This document shows, piece after piece, positions 1-9,804 of a stretch of 64,000 nucleotides of DNA. How positions within the stretch are numbered: position 1 is the stretch's first letter; every line of letters begins with the position of its first letter. Source of the DNA: Roseicyclus persicicus. GTDB lineage: Bacteria > Pseudomonadota > Alphaproteobacteria > Rhodobacterales > Rhodobacteraceae. Under the pieces are notes generated by a model. The model saw nothing but the letters and a program-made list of their open reading frames with translations. It had not been told where the DNA came from and did no database searches. The stretch spans positions 186,001-250,000 of the forward strand of contig NZ_JAAZQQ010000003.1 in assembly GCF_012395815.1 (NCBI RefSeq). Reading direction: 5' to 3'. The position numbers were made by a program, and so were the translations under genes.

Positions 1-159
1 CCCTTTCTCGGTCAGGCTTCCCGAGCGGATCGCAGCCAGCGCCCAGGTCAGGGTCGCCAGCGGCAGCGTCGCCAGGAAGATGATGCCGAAGTAGATCATG
101 AACTCCGTCCGCGGCGGCTTGTGCCGGGCGACCGGGTGGTCGGAGGTGAAGTCCGTCAT
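1..159 (-). CDS. pufQ: PufQ, bacteriochlorophyll synthesis regulator (partial)
   Basis: The N-terminal 53 codons of a protein that runs off the left edge. It begins [20 protein letters not shown] and is followed by a hydrophobic stretch of about 20 residues, the layout of PufQ: a basic N-terminus and one membrane span. PufQ is a small membrane protein that raises bacteriochlorophyll production and precedes the puf light-harvesting and reaction-centre genes. Its ATG overlaps the bchZ stop as ATGA, so it is translationally coupled and co-transcribed with bch. The call rests on position after bchZ plus this N-terminal pattern. The C-terminus is not visible. Confidence 0.85.
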   Translation of the reverse strand, partial: MTDFTSDHPVARHKPPRTEFMIYFGIIFLATLPLATLTWALAAIRSGSLTEKG

Positions 160-1634
160 CTTTCCTCTCCCTCGTTGAACTCGAACCCGGCCGGGGCAAG
201 CGCCCGGACGGTATCCTTCATCACCCGCTCCGCCCCGTTCGCCAGCGCGGCCTTTTCGGCGGCGTCGCGCAGCGTCTTGGCGGCGGAAATGCGGGTCAGA
301 ACCGGGTGCTCGGCCACGATGCGGTCGAGCAGCATCTGCGCGTCCGCGTCCCAGGGGAAATCGCGGCGCAGCGTGGTGGGGGTGGCCTCGACGCTGTCGA
401 GCTGGCTGCCCAGCGGCAGGATGTGGAACAGCGCGTCGAAGAGGCCGTTGCAGACCTCCTGCAGCATGTAGGTCGCGCCCGCGTAGCCCATGAAGGGCGT
501 GCCGGTGGCGCGCCGGATCGCGGCGCCCGGGAAGCTCGCGGGGATGAAGGCCGGCTTCGGCCCATGCCCCGCGCTCATCTCGGCGAGGTACATCTTCTCG
601 TTGATCGACCCCATCAGGATCAGCGGCCGCTTCTGGCTGACCAGGGCGCGGACCTGTTCGTTGTCGGTCTTGCGCCCCGCCACGCGGGCGACCGCGAAGG
701 CGCAGGGCAGGCCGAGGTCGTTCTCGAGGAAGTTCCGCACGCCGCGGGCGTAGGTCTCGTTGGCGACGATCCCGAAGCTGGCGGTCGCGAAGAAGTCCTG
801 CGTGACCGAGCGCCAGAGATCCCAGACCGGCTTGATCGTGGAATGCTTTTCCTTCGCGATGAAGGGCTCGGGGTCGAGGCCCGTCAACTCGCCCAGCATC
901 CGCAGGAACTTCGTGGTCGACTCGACCCCGATCGGCGCCTGCAGGTAGGGCTTGCCCAGGCACTCGGCCAGGCCGCGGCCGAACTCGCGGTACATCACGA
1001 TGTTGACGTCCGCGTTCACGAGGTTCCGCATCTCGGCCAGGTGGCTGCCGAGCGGCATCACCATGTTGACCTCGCAGCCGATCCCCTCGACCAGCCGCCG
1101 GATCTCGGCGAGGTCGGACGGCATGTTGAAGGTGCCGTACATCGGCCCGAGGATGTTCACGCGGGGGGCGGCGCCCTCCTCGCGCTTCTTCTCGGGGGGC
1201 ATCCGGCCCTTGGTCATGCCGAACTCGGTGAAGATCCAGGTCATCGCGCGGTCGGCGCTTTCCCACTGGTCCTCGTCGATGGTGCGCGGCAGGAAGCGCT
1301 GGATGTTGGTGCCCATGGGCGTCACGCCCCCGCCGATCATCTCGGCGATGGAGCCGGTGACGACGACGGAGGGCAGCGCCGGGTCCAGAACCTCCCAGGC
1401 GCGCTTCATCGCACCCTCGGTGCCGTCGCGGCCCAGCTCCTCTTCGGCCAGCCCGGTCACCACGATGGGCAGCTCGTGCGGCGGCAGGGCGTCGGTGTAG
1501 TGCAGGACGGAGGTGACGGGCAGGTTCTCGCAACCCACCGGGCCGTCGATGATGACCTGAAGGCCCTTCACGGCGGTAAAGGCGTAGACGGACCCCCAGT
1601 AGCCCCCGGCGCGGTCATGATCCTGGATCAGCAT
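156..1634 (-). CDS. bchZ: Chlorophyllide a reductase subunit Z
   Basis: BchZ (492 aa) is one of the two NifDK-like subunits of chlorophyllide a oxidoreductase. This enzyme reduces the C7-C8 double bond of ring B to give the bacteriochlorin skeleton of bacteriochlorophyll a. The N-terminus carries the conserved block [13 protein letters not shown] with Cys35, a candidate cluster ligand, and the length is normal for the family. The start ATG shares one base with the bchY stop (TGATG), and the end overlaps pufQ. It therefore sits inside a tightly coupled bchCXYZ-pufQ unit. No truncation or frameshift is seen. Confidence 0.97.
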   Translation of the reverse strand: MLIQDHDRAGGYWGSVYAFTAVKGLQVIIDGPVGCENLPVTSVLHYTDALPPHELPIVVTGLAEEELGRDGTEGAMKRAWEVLDPALPSVVVTGSIAEMIGGGVTPMGTNIQRFLPRTIDEDQWESADRAMTWIFTEFGMTKGRMPPEKKREEGAAPRVNILGPMYGTFNMPSDLAEIRRLVEGIGCEVNMVMPLGSHLAEMRNLVNADVNIVMYREFGRGLAECLGKPYLQAPIGVESTTKFLRMLGELTGLDPEPFIAKEKHSTIKPVWDLWRSVTQDFFATASFGIVANETYARGVRNFLENDLGLPCAFAVARVAGRKTDNEQVRALVSQKRPLILMGSINEKMYLAEMSAGHGPKPAFIPASFPGAAIRRATGTPFMGYAGATYMLQEVCNGLFDALFHILPLGSQLDSVEATPTTLRRDFPWDADAQMLLDRIVAEHPVLTRISAAKTLRDAAEKAALANGAERVMKDTVRALAPAGFEFNEGEER

Positions 1635-3220
1635 CAGATCATCTCCTCGGCCTTGGCCGCGCGGGCCAGCTTGTCGAGCTTCTTCTGATGCTGCGCCCGG
1701 AAGTCGGGGCGCAGGTTCGGCGCGCCTTCCCAGATGCCGGCGGTGTCGCCTTCGCCGACGCCGGCGAAGAATTCCTTCATGTGGTCCATGCGGCCCTTGT
1801 TCGCCATCGCGGCGTTCACGACCTGGCCCAGCGAGCCCGCCCCGGCGGGCCCGAACAGCGGCCGCGCGGAAATCAGGTTGGTGAAATAGAGCGAGGGGAT
1901 GCCCATCTCCTTGCCCTTCTGCACCACGGGCGTGGTGCCGATGGCGAGGTCGGGCTTGATGGCCTCCATCGCAGCGCAGTCATCCTCGAGCGAGGCGCGG
2001 AACTTGACCTTCACGCCCTTGGATTCCAGCCACTCCACGTCCGGCTTCGACCAGCGCGTCTTGGGGCAGGCCGAGCCGACATAGGCGACATCCGCGCCGC
2101 TCTCGATCAGCAGGCGCGCCACCAGCAGCTCGGAGCCTTCGTAGCCCGACAGCGTGATGGTGCCCTTGACCGGGACGGAGGCCAGCGCCGCCTTGATGGC
2201 GGGCAGGAAGGCGTTCTGCGCGGCGGCCACCCTGTCGGCGGGCACGCCGTAGGCGTCGCCGATGGCGGCGAGCCAGGCCGCGGTGCCGTCATGGCCCACG
2301 GGCGCGGAGCCCACGATCGTCCGCCCGGCCGCTTCGAATTCGCGGATGGCGGCGGTGTAGAAGGGGTGGATCGCGGCCACCACCTGGGACTCCAACGCGG
2401 AATAGAGCTCGCGCCACTCACGGCAGGGAACGACCGGACCTGCCGCCAGACCGAGTGGCGCGAGCATCCCTCCGATACCCAGAGGGTCCGCAGGGAACAT
2501 TTCGCCCAACAGGGTCACTGTCGGACGGTCTGATTTACCCGAGACGGGGGCTTGGACTGGACCGGCCTCCACCTCCCGTCGGGCATAGTTGAGCATCGCC
2601 CCGGCGAGGACATCCTTGGCCTCGGCATGGGTCGGCACTCCGAACCCCGGAACGTCGATGCCGACGATCCGGACCCCGTTGATCTCGTTCGGCAACAGCC
2701 GCAGCGGCACCCCCGAGGCGGTCGGCACGCAGAGGTTGGTGACCACGATGGCGTCGTAACGCTCGGGGTCGGCCATCTCGTGCACGGCCTCGCGGATGTC
2801 CTCGAACAGCTTGCCGGTGACGAGGGTTTCCGAATTGAACGGGACATAGCCGACCGAGCGGCGCGCCCCGTAGAAATGGCTGACGAAGGTCAGGCCGTAG
2901 ACGCAGCAGGCCGAGCCCGACAGCACGGTCGCGGTGCGGCGCATCCTGAGGCCCACGCGGAGCGACCCGAAGGCGGGGCACATGCTCTGCGGCTTGTCGT
3001 GCGGACCTTGCGGGTAGTCCTTGGCGTACTGGTCGAGGATCTCGGACTTGCCCGCCATGCGGGCGGCCTTTTCCATCTCGCCGGCACCGGCATGGCAGCC
3101 CATGCCGTCGACGGCTGCTGTGCCCGCGCCGGTGTCGCAGGATTCCACGCGCGCCTCGCCCCGGATCACCTCGGCGTCGGCTGCGTCGTCGTAGCGGACT
3201 TCTCTGGGATCATCGGTCAT
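1634..3220 (-). CDS. bchY: Chlorophyllide a reductase subunit Y
   Basis: BchY (528 aa) is the NifD-like partner of BchZ in the catalytic heterotetramer of chlorophyllide a reductase. Conserved cysteines appear in MCPAFGSLR (Cys81) and SGSACCVYG (Cys105/106), which fit [4Fe-4S] cluster binding between BchY and BchZ. The first 50 or so residues are acidic and low in conservation, as is common in this group. It starts 4 bases after the bchX stop and overlaps bchZ by one base, which supports stoichiometric expression of the three reductase subunits. Confidence 0.97.
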   Translation of the reverse strand: MTDDPREVRYDDAADAEVIRGEARVESCDTGAGTAAVDGMGCHAGAGEMEKAARMAGKSEILDQYAKDYPQGPHDKPQSMCPAFGSLRVGLRMRRTATVLSGSACCVYGLTFVSHFYGARRSVGYVPFNSETLVTGKLFEDIREAVHEMADPERYDAIVVTNLCVPTASGVPLRLLPNEINGVRIVGIDVPGFGVPTHAEAKDVLAGAMLNYARREVEAGPVQAPVSGKSDRPTVTLLGEMFPADPLGIGGMLAPLGLAAGPVVPCREWRELYSALESQVVAAIHPFYTAAIREFEAAGRTIVGSAPVGHDGTAAWLAAIGDAYGVPADRVAAAQNAFLPAIKAALASVPVKGTITLSGYEGSELLVARLLIESGADVAYVGSACPKTRWSKPDVEWLESKGVKVKFRASLEDDCAAMEAIKPDLAIGTTPVVQKGKEMGIPSLYFTNLISARPLFGPAGAGSLGQVVNAAMANKGRMDHMKEFFAGVGEGDTAGIWEGAPNLRPDFRAQHQKKLDKLARAAKAEEMI

Positions 3221-3224
3221 CGGA

Positions 3225-4226
3225 TCAGGCCTGGTCGTAGATGACTTCGAGGGATTTCTTCGGCGCCGCGTTCTTGCCGCGCATGTCGGTGTCGCTGGCG
3301 GGTTCCAGCGTGATGCCGGCCCCGGTTTCCGACCCGTCGAAGAGCTCCAGCAGCTGGTCCTGCGTCAGCGCCACGGGGCGCATCGGCGGGGCGACGGCCA
3401 CGTTCTCGCCCAGCGCGGCGAACAGGGCGCCCCACTGGCTCTCCATTGTGCCGACGATCTGGTAGTTCGCGGATTTCTTGCGCAGGTCGTCGTCCTGCGG
3501 GATGGCGGCCAGCACCGGGATGCCCACCGCCTCGGCAAAGGCCTGCGCCTCGCCCGAGCCGTCATCCTTGTTGATGACCAGCCCCGCGACGCCGACGTTG
3601 CCGCCGAGCTTGCGGAAATATTCCACCGCCGAGCAGACGTTGTTGGCGACATACAGCGACTGCAGGTCGTTCGACCCGACGAGGATCACCTTCTGCGCCA
3701 TGTCGCGCGCGATCGGCAGGCCGAAGCCGCCGCAGACCACGTCGCCCAGGAAGTCGAGCAGCACGTAGTCGAAATCCCAGTCATGGAAGCCCAGCTTTTC
3801 CAGCAGCTCGAAGCCGTGGATGATGCCCCGCCCGCCGCAGCCGCGGCCGACCTCGGGCCCGCCGAGTTCCATGGCGAAGACGCCGCCGCGCTTGAAGCAG
3901 ACGTCGCCGATCTTCACTTCCTCGCCGGCCAGTTTCTTCTGGGTCGAGGTCTCGATGATGGTCGGGCAGGCCTTGCCGCCGAACAGCAGGCTGGTCGTAT
4001 CCGATTTCGGGTCGCAGCCGATCAGCAGCACGCGCTTGCCCTGCTCGGCCATCATGTGGCTGAGGTTGGCCAGCGTGAAGGACTTGCCGATGCCGCCCTT
4101 GCCGTAGATCGCGATGATCTGCGTCTTCTTCGTGGGCTCGCCCTGGGGCACCTCAAGCGTGGGCTCGTTGGCTTCTTCGCGGAGCTTGGCGTCGTAGTCG
4201 CGCAGGTTCGGAACATCGAGGCTCAT
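3225..4226 (-). CDS. bchX: Chlorophyllide a reductase iron protein subunit X
   Basis: BchX (333 aa) is the NifH-like ATPase that passes electrons to BchYZ. The P-loop GKGGIGKS lies at residues 42-49. Cluster cysteines are Cys130 (GRGCGGRG) and Cys165 (DVVCGGFG), 35 residues apart as in NifH. The start is set at [12 protein letters not shown] because this ATG overlaps the bchC stop as ATGA. A longer in-frame reading adds 57 unrelated residues encoded inside bchC and was rejected. The subunit forms a homodimer bridged by one [4Fe-4S] cluster. Confidence 0.97.
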   Translation of the reverse strand: MSLDVPNLRDYDAKLREEANEPTLEVPQGEPTKKTQIIAIYGKGGIGKSFTLANLSHMMAEQGKRVLLIGCDPKSDTTSLLFGGKACPTIIETSTQKKLAGEEVKIGDVCFKRGGVFAMELGGPEVGRGCGGRGIIHGFELLEKLGFHDWDFDYVLLDFLGDVVCGGFGLPIARDMAQKVILVGSNDLQSLYVANNVCSAVEYFRKLGGNVGVAGLVINKDDGSGEAQAFAEAVGIPVLAAIPQDDDLRKKSANYQIVGTMESQWGALFAALGENVAVAPPMRPVALTQDQLLELFDGSETGAGITLEPASDTDMRGKNAAPKKSLEVIYDQA

Positions 4227-5164
4227 GCGGCGTTCTCCCAATCGAGGATCATCTTCAGGCAAGCCGGGTCTTCGAACGCGGTCTGATACGCACTCGCGGC
4301 CTGCGTGGCGGAAACGGTGTGGGTGATGAGACCCCCGAGGCTGAGGGCCCCGTGGTCGATCAGGTCGCGGGTGGCGACCAGGTCTTCGCGCGTCCATTCC
4401 GCGGCGATGCGGAAACGGGCTTCGCGCAGGAAGGCGGGCGGGAAGGAGAAGGACAGCGGCTCGGGGTAGAACCCGGCGAGCACGATCTCGCCGCCCTTGC
4501 CCAGCCGGCCGACCATGGTGTCGAGCAGCGACGACACGCCGGACGCATCATAGATGCAGCCGTAGTCGCGCTTGGCGTCGTCGTCGGGGTGGACGACGCT
4601 GTAGCCGGTGGCGCCTGCCTGGCGGTCGGCGTTGATTTCCCAGACGGTCGGGGCCTTGCCGCCCGCGGCCAGCGTCAGCCGCGCCAGAAGTCGGCCAAAG
4701 ACGCCGTGGCCGATGATGAGCTCGGGCAGGCGGGTGTTCATGCCGGCCAGCGCGTGGCGGGCCGTGGCGGCCAGCGCCAGCAGCGCACCCTCGGGGCCGA
4801 GGCCGGCGTCGATGCGGACCACGCGGTCGGCCTTGGTGACGAGCCGGCGGGCGGCGCCGCCGAACAGGCCCTTGACCTCGCCGTAGCAGTTGGCGCCGGG
4901 CACGAAGACCCGGTCGCCGGCCTTGTAGCCGGTGCCGGGCGCGGCCTCGACCACCTCGCCGGCGGCCTCGTAGCCGGGGACCAGCGGGTAGCCCATGCCC
5001 GGGAAGGGCGGCATCTGGCCGGACCAGAACAGCTTTTCGGTGCCGGTGGAGATGCCGGAATGGCGCACCTCGACGACCAGGTCACCCTCGCCGGGATCGG
5101 TCAGCGTGACCTCGCCGAGACCGAGGGTCCGGGGGCCTTGAAGGATGACGGCAGTCGTTCTCAC
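4223..5164 (-). CDS. bchC: Bacteriochlorophyllide a dehydrogenase BchC
   Basis: BchC (313 aa) oxidises the 3-hydroxyethyl group of 3-hydroxyethyl bacteriochlorophyllide a to the 3-acetyl group, an NAD-dependent late step of bacteriochlorophyll a synthesis. It has the medium-chain dehydrogenase layout: [12 protein letters not shown] near residue 65 and the nucleotide-binding stretch [14 protein letters not shown] near residue 150. It opens the bchCXYZ-pufQ run and overlaps bchX by ATGA. Two PpsR-type palindromes that coincide with the -35 and -10 elements lie upstream, inside the gap to crtF, so it probably has its own promoter as well as read-through from crtEF. Confidence 0.96.
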   Translation of the reverse strand: MRTTAVILQGPRTLGLGEVTLTDPGEGDLVVEVRHSGISTGTEKLFWSGQMPPFPGMGYPLVPGYEAAGEVVEAAPGTGYKAGDRVFVPGANCYGEVKGLFGGAARRLVTKADRVVRIDAGLGPEGALLALAATARHALAGMNTRLPELIIGHGVFGRLLARLTLAAGGKAPTVWEINADRQAGATGYSVVHPDDDAKRDYGCIYDASGVSSLLDTMVGRLGKGGEIVLAGFYPEPLSFSFPPAFLREARFRIAAEWTREDLVATRDLIDHGALSLGGLITHTVSATQAASAYQTAFEDPACLKMILDWENAA

Positions 5165-5226
5165 GAGGATCTTTCCCGGTCGTTTGGCAGGTGGAGGAGA
5201 GAATCCTGACCCTGCTGCATCTTGAC

Positions 5227-5244
5227 TGTCAGTTTAACCTGACA
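5227..5244. promoter_or_regulatory. PpsR/CrtJ-type operator, bchC-proximal
   Basis: A palindrome of the form TGT-N12-ACA with arms TGTCAG and CTGACA. It is the copy nearer bchC and covers the likely -10 hexamer TAAACT (minus strand, 5231-5236). PpsR/CrtJ represses bch, crt and puc genes by binding pairs of such sites under oxygen. The regulator itself is not in this window. Confidence 0.82.
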
Positions 5245-5258
5245 CTCTTGTATGTCAA
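5231..5258 (-). promoter_or_regulatory. bchC promoter
   Basis: On the minus strand TTGACA (5258-5253) is followed after 16 bases by TAAACT (5236-5231). The -35 is perfect and the -10 is a fair match. Both hexamers sit inside the two PpsR-type palindromes, which supports a sigma70-type promoter under repression. Transcription would start about 60 bp before the bchC ATG. Confidence 0.65.
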
Positions 5259-5270
5259 TCTCAATAGACA
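5253..5270. promoter_or_regulatory. PpsR/CrtJ-type operator, bchC-distal
   Basis: The second TGT-N12-ACA palindrome, separated from the first by 8 bp. This close spacing suits cooperative binding of repressor dimers. The minus-strand -35 hexamer TTGACA falls inside this site, so the pair together would block both promoter elements. Confidence 0.82.
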
Positions 5271-5287
5271 TACCTGTCAGCGCTTCT

Positions 5288-6427
5288 TTACGCTTTCCGC
5301 GCTTCCACCACCGAGGTGATGAAAGGGCGGGCTGTCCTGCGGTGCCGCACATCCGTGAAGCCCGCGGCCTCCAGGTGCGCCGCGATGTCGTCTGTGCTGC
5401 GGGCGCGGCCGGTGCCCATGGCGAGGCAGTAGAGGCCGAAATACGCATCCCCCGCGCGGTCGGGCCGCGCGCCGCCCGACATCGGCTCGGACACGATGAT
5501 GCGCCCGCCGCTGGGCAGGGCGGCGTGGGCCTTGGCCAGCAGCATCTTCACGGTGGCGTCGCCGTGGTCGTAGAGCACCCGGATCAGGCTGATCGCGTCG
5601 GCACCGGCAGGCAGCGCGTCGGTGCGGAAGCTGCCGCCGGTGATGGTGGCGCGGTCGGCCAGGCCCGCGGCGGCGAAACGGTGGGTCGCGGGGCCGATCA
5701 CGGGGGGGAGGTCGAAGAGGTGGAGCTTAGGCTCGGGCCAGGCCTGCCCGACCGCGGTCAGGAAGGCGCCGGTGCCGCCGCCGACGTCCAGCAACCTGCG
5801 GACGCCGCCGAGGTCCAGGACGCGCAGCGCCTCCTCGGCCACCAGCGTCTGGCTTTCGGCCATCAGCTCGGAATAGGTCGCGGCGGTGGCGGGGTCGATC
5901 GGGCCCGAGGCGCCGAAGACATAGGGCCAGAACGCCGCCAGCTCGGTCGCGGGCGCGTCGCGGAAGAAGGCGACCGGGTCGGCCATGTCGCGGTAGAGCA
6001 CGTCATGGTGCCGGATCATCTGCATGAGACCGGGGATCCCCGGCAGCGCGGCGCCCAGCCGGCCCAGCGCGTAGCGGCCATCGCGCTGCCGCGTCATCAG
6101 CCCCAGCGCGGCGGCGGCCTGGCACAGCACGCGCATCCGGTCGGGGTTCACGCCGGTGCGCAGCGCCAGCGACTCGACCCTGCGCGGCTGGTGCGCCAGA
6201 TGCTCGGCCAGGTCCAGCTCGACGAAGGCCATCAGCACCTGGCTGTGCAGGAAGCCGGCCACCAGGTCGAACAGCGCCTCGCCGTCCTTGCGCGCCACCC
6301 GGGCGGCAAGGGGCGTGCGCGCGGCCAGCGTCTGGAACCGGCGCGAACGCAGCAGACCCGTACGCCAGGCATAAAGCCGGTCCCGCAGGCGGGGCTTGTC
6401 GAGGTCGCTGGGATCGGCGACCGCCAT
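5288..6427 (-). CDS. crtF: Demethylspheroidene O-methyltransferase CrtF
   Basis: CrtF (379 aa) transfers a methyl group from S-adenosylmethionine to the C-1 hydroxyl of hydroxylated carotenoids on the spheroidene or spirilloxanthin route. The SAM-binding motif DVGGGTG is at residues 214-220, preceded by an N-terminal winged-helix dimerisation region typical of plant-type O-methyltransferases. It starts 4 bases downstream of the crtE stop and precedes bchC. The crtEF-bchCXYZ-puf order is the classic purple-bacterial superoperon. Confidence 0.95.
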   Translation of the reverse strand: MAVADPSDLDKPRLRDRLYAWRTGLLRSRRFQTLAARTPLAARVARKDGEALFDLVAGFLHSQVLMAFVELDLAEHLAHQPRRVESLALRTGVNPDRMRVLCQAAAALGLMTRQRDGRYALGRLGAALPGIPGLMQMIRHHDVLYRDMADPVAFFRDAPATELAAFWPYVFGASGPIDPATAATYSELMAESQTLVAEEALRVLDLGGVRRLLDVGGGTGAFLTAVGQAWPEPKLHLFDLPPVIGPATHRFAAAGLADRATITGGSFRTDALPAGADAISLIRVLYDHGDATVKMLLAKAHAALPSGGRIIVSEPMSGGARPDRAGDAYFGLYCLAMGTGRARSTDDIAAHLEAAGFTDVRHRRTARPFITSVVEARKA

Positions 6428-6431
6428 GGCG

Positions 6432-7301
6432 TCACACGGTCTGATGCGCGGGCAGGACGGGGGTCAGCCGTTCGGCGGTCTTGCGGACCATCTCGGCCAG
6501 CATCGCCTCGCCGGGGCAGGACGGGATCGAGGCGATGGCGCCCGACAGGATGTCCTCCAGCCGCCGGATCGCGCCGCGCACGCCCAGCTGCGACACGGCG
6601 TTGGGGCGGCCGTTGATCTCGTCCTGGTGGGCGGGCTTGCCCAGCGTCTGTTCGTCGTAGAGCGCGTCGCGCAGGTCGTCGGCGACCTGGAACGCCTCGC
6701 CGATGCGGGCACCCAGTTCGGTCCAGGGTTCGCTGTCCTGCCCGGCGGCGGCGGCGCCCATGCGGGTGGCGGCCACGAACAGCGCGCCGGTCTTGGCACG
6801 GTGGTAGGCCGACAGGTCGATCTGCGCCTCGCTTTCCCAGCCCTGGCCCGCACAGATGCCGCCCGGCATCCCGGTAGAGGAGCCAAGCAGGCGTATCAGG
6901 TGGACGGCGCGGGCGGGATCGGTCGCGGCGGCGCGGGCCAGCACCTCGAAGGCCATGATGATGAGCGAATCGCCCGTCAGCAGCGCCAGCGGCTCGCCAT
7001 AGGCGCGGTGCACGGTGGGCTTGCCGCGCCGGGTGTCGGCGTTGTCGAAGCAGGGCATGTCGTCGTGGACGAGGCTGGCGCAGTGGATCAGTTCGATCGC
7101 GGTGGCCGCTGCATCCGCCAGCGCGGGGGTGCGGTCGCCGCAGGCCAGCGCGACCGACAGGCAGATCGTCGGGCGGATGCGGGCGCCGCCCGGGTTCACC
7201 GCGTAGTCGAGCGCGGCGGCGAGCTTGGGCGGCGCGGCGCCGGCCTGCCCCTCGCGGATGGCGCTGGCGATGGCCGCTTCGATCCGGGGTTTCAAGGACA
7301 T
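6432..7301 (-). CDS. crtE: Geranylgeranyl diphosphate synthase CrtE
   Basis: CrtE (289 aa) condenses isopentenyl diphosphate with farnesyl diphosphate to give C20 geranylgeranyl diphosphate, needed both for carotenoids and for the bacteriochlorophyll tail. The first aspartate-rich motif is DDMPCFD at residues 80-86 and the second is DDLRD at 208-212. The start [10 protein letters not shown] was chosen because the 33-residue upstream extension is encoded by the operator region. It is the first gene of the leftward superoperon and faces crtD across an intergenic region with two PpsR-type sites. Confidence 0.95.
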   Translation of the reverse strand: MSLKPRIEAAIASAIREGQAGAAPPKLAAALDYAVNPGGARIRPTICLSVALACGDRTPALADAAATAIELIHCASLVHDDMPCFDNADTRRGKPTVHRAYGEPLALLTGDSLIIMAFEVLARAAATDPARAVHLIRLLGSSTGMPGGICAGQGWESEAQIDLSAYHRAKTGALFVAATRMGAAAAGQDSEPWTELGARIGEAFQVADDLRDALYDEQTLGKPAHQDEINGRPNAVSQLGVRGAIRRLEDILSGAIASIPSCPGEAMLAEMVRKTAERLTPVLPAHQTV

Positions 7302-7350
7302 GCGCGCCCCCCTCTGTCGGGAAAGAATCTGGGCAGACTGACAGGTCTGT

Positions 7351-7368
7351 TGTAAATCAGGGTGGACA
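7351..7368. promoter_or_regulatory. PpsR/CrtJ-type operator, crtE side
   Basis: A TGT-N12-ACA palindrome (TGTAAA...GTGGACA) in the short divergent region between crtE and crtD. The left arm TGTAA fits the PpsR half-site well. Its position suggests control of crtE, crtD or both. Confidence 0.72.
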
Positions 7369-7381
7369 AACGCCTGCAAAC

Positions 7382-7399
7382 TGTCAACATGAATTGACA
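7382..7399. promoter_or_regulatory. PpsR/CrtJ-type operator, crtD side
   Basis: TGTCAACATGAATTGACA, a TGT-N12-ACA site with the arms TGTCAA and TTGACA in near-perfect dyad symmetry. It lies 13 bp from the neighbouring site and 18 bp before the crtD start. A bound repressor here would also lie over the crtD ribosome-binding region. Confidence 0.78.
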
Positions 7400-7417
7400 C
7401 TTGCCGAGGAGAAGATC

Positions 7418-8983
7418 GTGACAGTTTCCCCGATCCGCGCGGTCGTGATCGGCGCTGGCGTGGGCGGTCTGTCGGCTGCGCTGCGGCTGGCCCATGCGGG
7501 GCTGTCGGTGACGGTGGTCGACATGGCGCCGGGGCCCGGCGGCAAGATGCGCACGCGCGACACGGTGGCCGGCCCGGCCGACATCGGGCCCACGGTCATG
7601 ACCCTGAAAGGCATGTTCGAGACGTTGTTTGCCGATGTGGGCGAACGCCTGTCCGACCATGTCCGGCTGATCCCGGACGAGATCCTGGCGCGGCATTTCT
7701 GGCCGGACGGCTCCAGCCTCGACCTCCATTCCGACGCCGAGCGCAGCGCCGCCGCGGTGCGCGCCTTTGCCGGGCCGCAGGGCGAACGGCAGTTCCGCCG
7801 ATTCTCGGACCGCGCCCGTAGGCTGTACGAGGCATTCGAGGCGCCCGTGATGCACGCGCCCAGGCCCGGCCTCGCGCGTCTGACGGCGCAGGTTCTGGCC
7901 TCCCCCGGGCTGATCCCGGCGCTGGCGCCGGGGCGGAGCCTGGCCGCAAGCCTCGCCGCGCAGTTCACCGACCCGCGGCTGCGGCAACTGTTCGGGCGCT
8001 ACGCCACCTATGTCGGCGGCTCCCCCTACCGCAGCCCCGCCGTCCTGGGCCTGATCTGGCATTCCGAGGCCAGCGGCGTCTGGCGGGTCGAGGGCGGGAT
8101 GCACCGGCTGGCGCAGGCGATGCACCGGCTGGCCGAGACGAAAGGCGCGCGGTTCCGCTTCAACGCCCGGGCGGCGCGGATCGAGCAGCAGGATGGCCGC
8201 GTCTGCGCGGTGCATCTGGCTGACGACACCCGGCTGCCCGCCGATCTGGTGGTGTTCAACGGCGACCCCAAGGCGCTGACCGACCGGCTGCTGGGCCACG
8301 CGGTGGCCGCCGCCGTGCCCGCCGCCGGTGTCCGCAGCCGCAGCCTGTCGGCCTTCGTCTGGGGCTTTGCGGCGCGGCCCGCCGGGGTGGAGCTTGCGCA
8401 CCACAACGTGTTCTTCTGCGCCGACCCGCGGCGGGAATTCGACGACCTCGCCGCCGGGCGGATGCCCGAGGACGGTACGCTTTACGTCTGCGCGCAGGAC
8501 CGGGGCGGCACAGCCCCGACCGGGCCCGAGCGCTTCGAGATCATCCTGAACGGCCCGCCCGGGCACCCCTCGACGCCGGAGGACAGCTACACATGCCGGA
8601 TACGTACCTTCGAAACGCTGGCGCGGATGGGGCTGAGGTTCTCGCCGACGCCGGACGTGACCGCCCTGACCATGCCGGGGGATTTCGACCGGGCCTTTCC
8701 CGGGTCGGACGGTTCCCTGTACGGGCTGAGCCCACATGGGATGATGGCGACCTTCCAGCGCCCCACGGCGCGGACCCGGCTGGCCGGCCTGTACCTGGCG
8801 GGGGGCGGGGCGCATCCGGGGGCGGGCGTTCCGATGGCCTGCCTCTCCGGCCAGCACGCGGTCGCGGCGATCTTGAGCGACCTTGCTTCGACCTCGACGT
8901 TCCGCCCGACGGCTATGCCTGGTGGTATGTCGACGGCATCAGCGACGATGGCGAGCGGGCCATCTCCATCATCGGCTTCATAG
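7418..8983 (+). CDS. crtD: Hydroxyneurosporene/methoxyneurosporene desaturase CrtD
   Basis: CrtD (521 aa) introduces the C-3,4 double bond of 1-hydroxy or 1-methoxy carotenoids. The FAD-binding dinucleotide fold VVIGAGVGGLSAALRL is at the N-terminus. The family C-terminal flavin block is LYLAGGGAHPGAGVPM. The GTG at 7418 was chosen because GAGGAG lies just upstream; a TTG eight codons earlier lies inside the operator. The last 30 or so codons (from about 8884) overlap the conserved crtC reading frame and are low-complexity Ser/Thr/Ala, so they are probably a by-product of the overlap. Confidence 0.93.
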   Translation: MTVSPIRAVVIGAGVGGLSAALRLAHAGLSVTVVDMAPGPGGKMRTRDTVAGPADIGPTVMTLKGMFETLFADVGERLSDHVRLIPDEILARHFWPDGSSLDLHSDAERSAAAVRAFAGPQGERQFRRFSDRARRLYEAFEAPVMHAPRPGLARLTAQVLASPGLIPALAPGRSLAASLAAQFTDPRLRQLFGRYATYVGGSPYRSPAVLGLIWHSEASGVWRVEGGMHRLAQAMHRLAETKGARFRFNARAARIEQQDGRVCAVHLADDTRLPADLVVFNGDPKALTDRLLGHAVAAAVPAAGVRSRSLSAFVWGFAARPAGVELAHHNVFFCADPRREFDDLAAGRMPEDGTLYVCAQDRGGTAPTGPERFEIILNGPPGHPSTPEDSYTCRIRTFETLARMGLRFSPTPDVTALTMPGDFDRAFPGSDGSLYGLSPHGMMATFQRPTARTRLAGLYLAGGGAHPGAGVPMACLSGQHAVAAILSDLASTSTFRPTAMPGGMSTASATMASGPSPSSAS

Positions 8984-9804
8984 GGTCGGTCTTTTCGCCC
9001 TGGTATCGCTGGAGCGGGCGGCGCAACCCGGCCGATCACTGCTGCCTGAACGTCGTCACCTACGGCCGCGGCGGGCGCTGGACGATGACCGACCGCGGCG
9101 CGGCGGCGCTGGGCCTGAGCCGCGACCGGCTGCAGATCGGGCCCTCGGCCATGGTCTGGGCCGGCGATCATTTGCGCATCGAGGTGGAGGAGATGTCGAC
9201 CCCCCACGCCCAGCGCGTGACCGGCGAGGTGATCGTGCGGCCCGCCGCGCTGACGCAGGTGGAAATGGCGCTGACCCCGGACGGCGCGCATGTCTGGCGC
9301 CCCTTCGCGCCCAAGGCCGACATCGAGGTGCGGCTGAACCGGCCCGGCTGGAGCTGGACCGGCCACGGCTATTTCGACGCGAATTTCGGGACGCGGGCGC
9401 TGGAGGCGGATTTCAGCTACTGGACCTGGGGGCGGTTTCCTCTGCGCGACGGGGCGGCCTGTTTCTACGACGCCCAGCGGCGGGACGGCACGGAACTGGC
9501 CGCCGCCATCGGCTTTGCCGAGGACGGGACGCCGCGTGCGATCCCCATGCCGCCCAAGGCGCGGCTGAAACGGCCGGGCTGGCTGGTGCGGCGCGAGACG
9601 CGGGCCGACGCGGGCTATGCGCCGCGGCAGGTCAAGGCGATGCTGGACGCGCCGTTCTACAACCGCGCCGCGGTGCAGACGAAGATCAACGGCGAGGAGA
9701 CGGTGGGCGTGTTCGAGGCGCTGGACCTCGACCGGTTCCGGGGGCCGTGGCTGATGCCGATGCTCGCCGTGCGCGTGCCGCGGCGGAAGGGGTGGCGGGC
9801 GTAG
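8884..9804 (+). CDS. crtC: Carotenoid 1,2-hydratase CrtC (start codon unclear)
   Basis: CrtC adds water across the C-1,2 double bond of neurosporene or related carotenes. The conserved N-terminal block FDLDVPPDGYAWWYVDG is followed by GFIGSVFSPWYRWSGR, and the frame runs intact to 9804. The coordinate given is where the conserved sequence begins, not a proven start. In this frame no ATG, GTG or TTG occurs between 8593 and the conserved block, and the next in-frame ATG falls inside the enzyme (WTMTDRG). Translation from 8593 would add about 97 residues that are only an alternative reading of crtD. The frame is -1 relative to crtD. The stop codon lies inside a perfect inverted repeat. Confidence 0.85.
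   Translation, partial: CFDLDVPPDGYAWWYVDGISDDGERAISIIGFIGSVFSPWYRWSGRRNPADHCCLNVVTYGRGGRWTMTDRGAAALGLSRDRLQIGPSAMVWAGDHLRIEVEEMSTPHAQRVTGEVIVRPAALTQVEMALTPDGAHVWRPFAPKADIEVRLNRPGWSWTGHGYFDANFGTRALEADFSYWTWGRFPLRDGAACFYDAQRRDGTELAAAIGFAEDGTPRAIPMPPKARLKRPGWLVRRETRADAGYAPRQVKAMLDAPFYNRAAVQTKINGEETVGVFEALDLDRFRGPWLMPMLAVRVPRRKGWRA

Noticed and set aside
4227-4397. 57-codon N-terminal extension of bchX
   Set aside because: It lies wholly inside bchC and is Arg/Pro/His-rich. The ATG at 4226 overlaps the bchC stop and matches the family start.
5275-5292. A third TGT-N12 palindrome beside the bchC operators
   Set aside because: The right end is ACG rather than ACA, and it runs into the crtF stop. 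The two perfect sites explain the promoter without it.
8593-8883. ATG 8593 as the true crtC start
   Set aside because: The 97 residues it would add are a Gly/Arg/Pro-rich alternative reading of conserved crtD sequence and do not resemble any CrtC N-terminus. It remains formally possible, so the start is reported as unclear.
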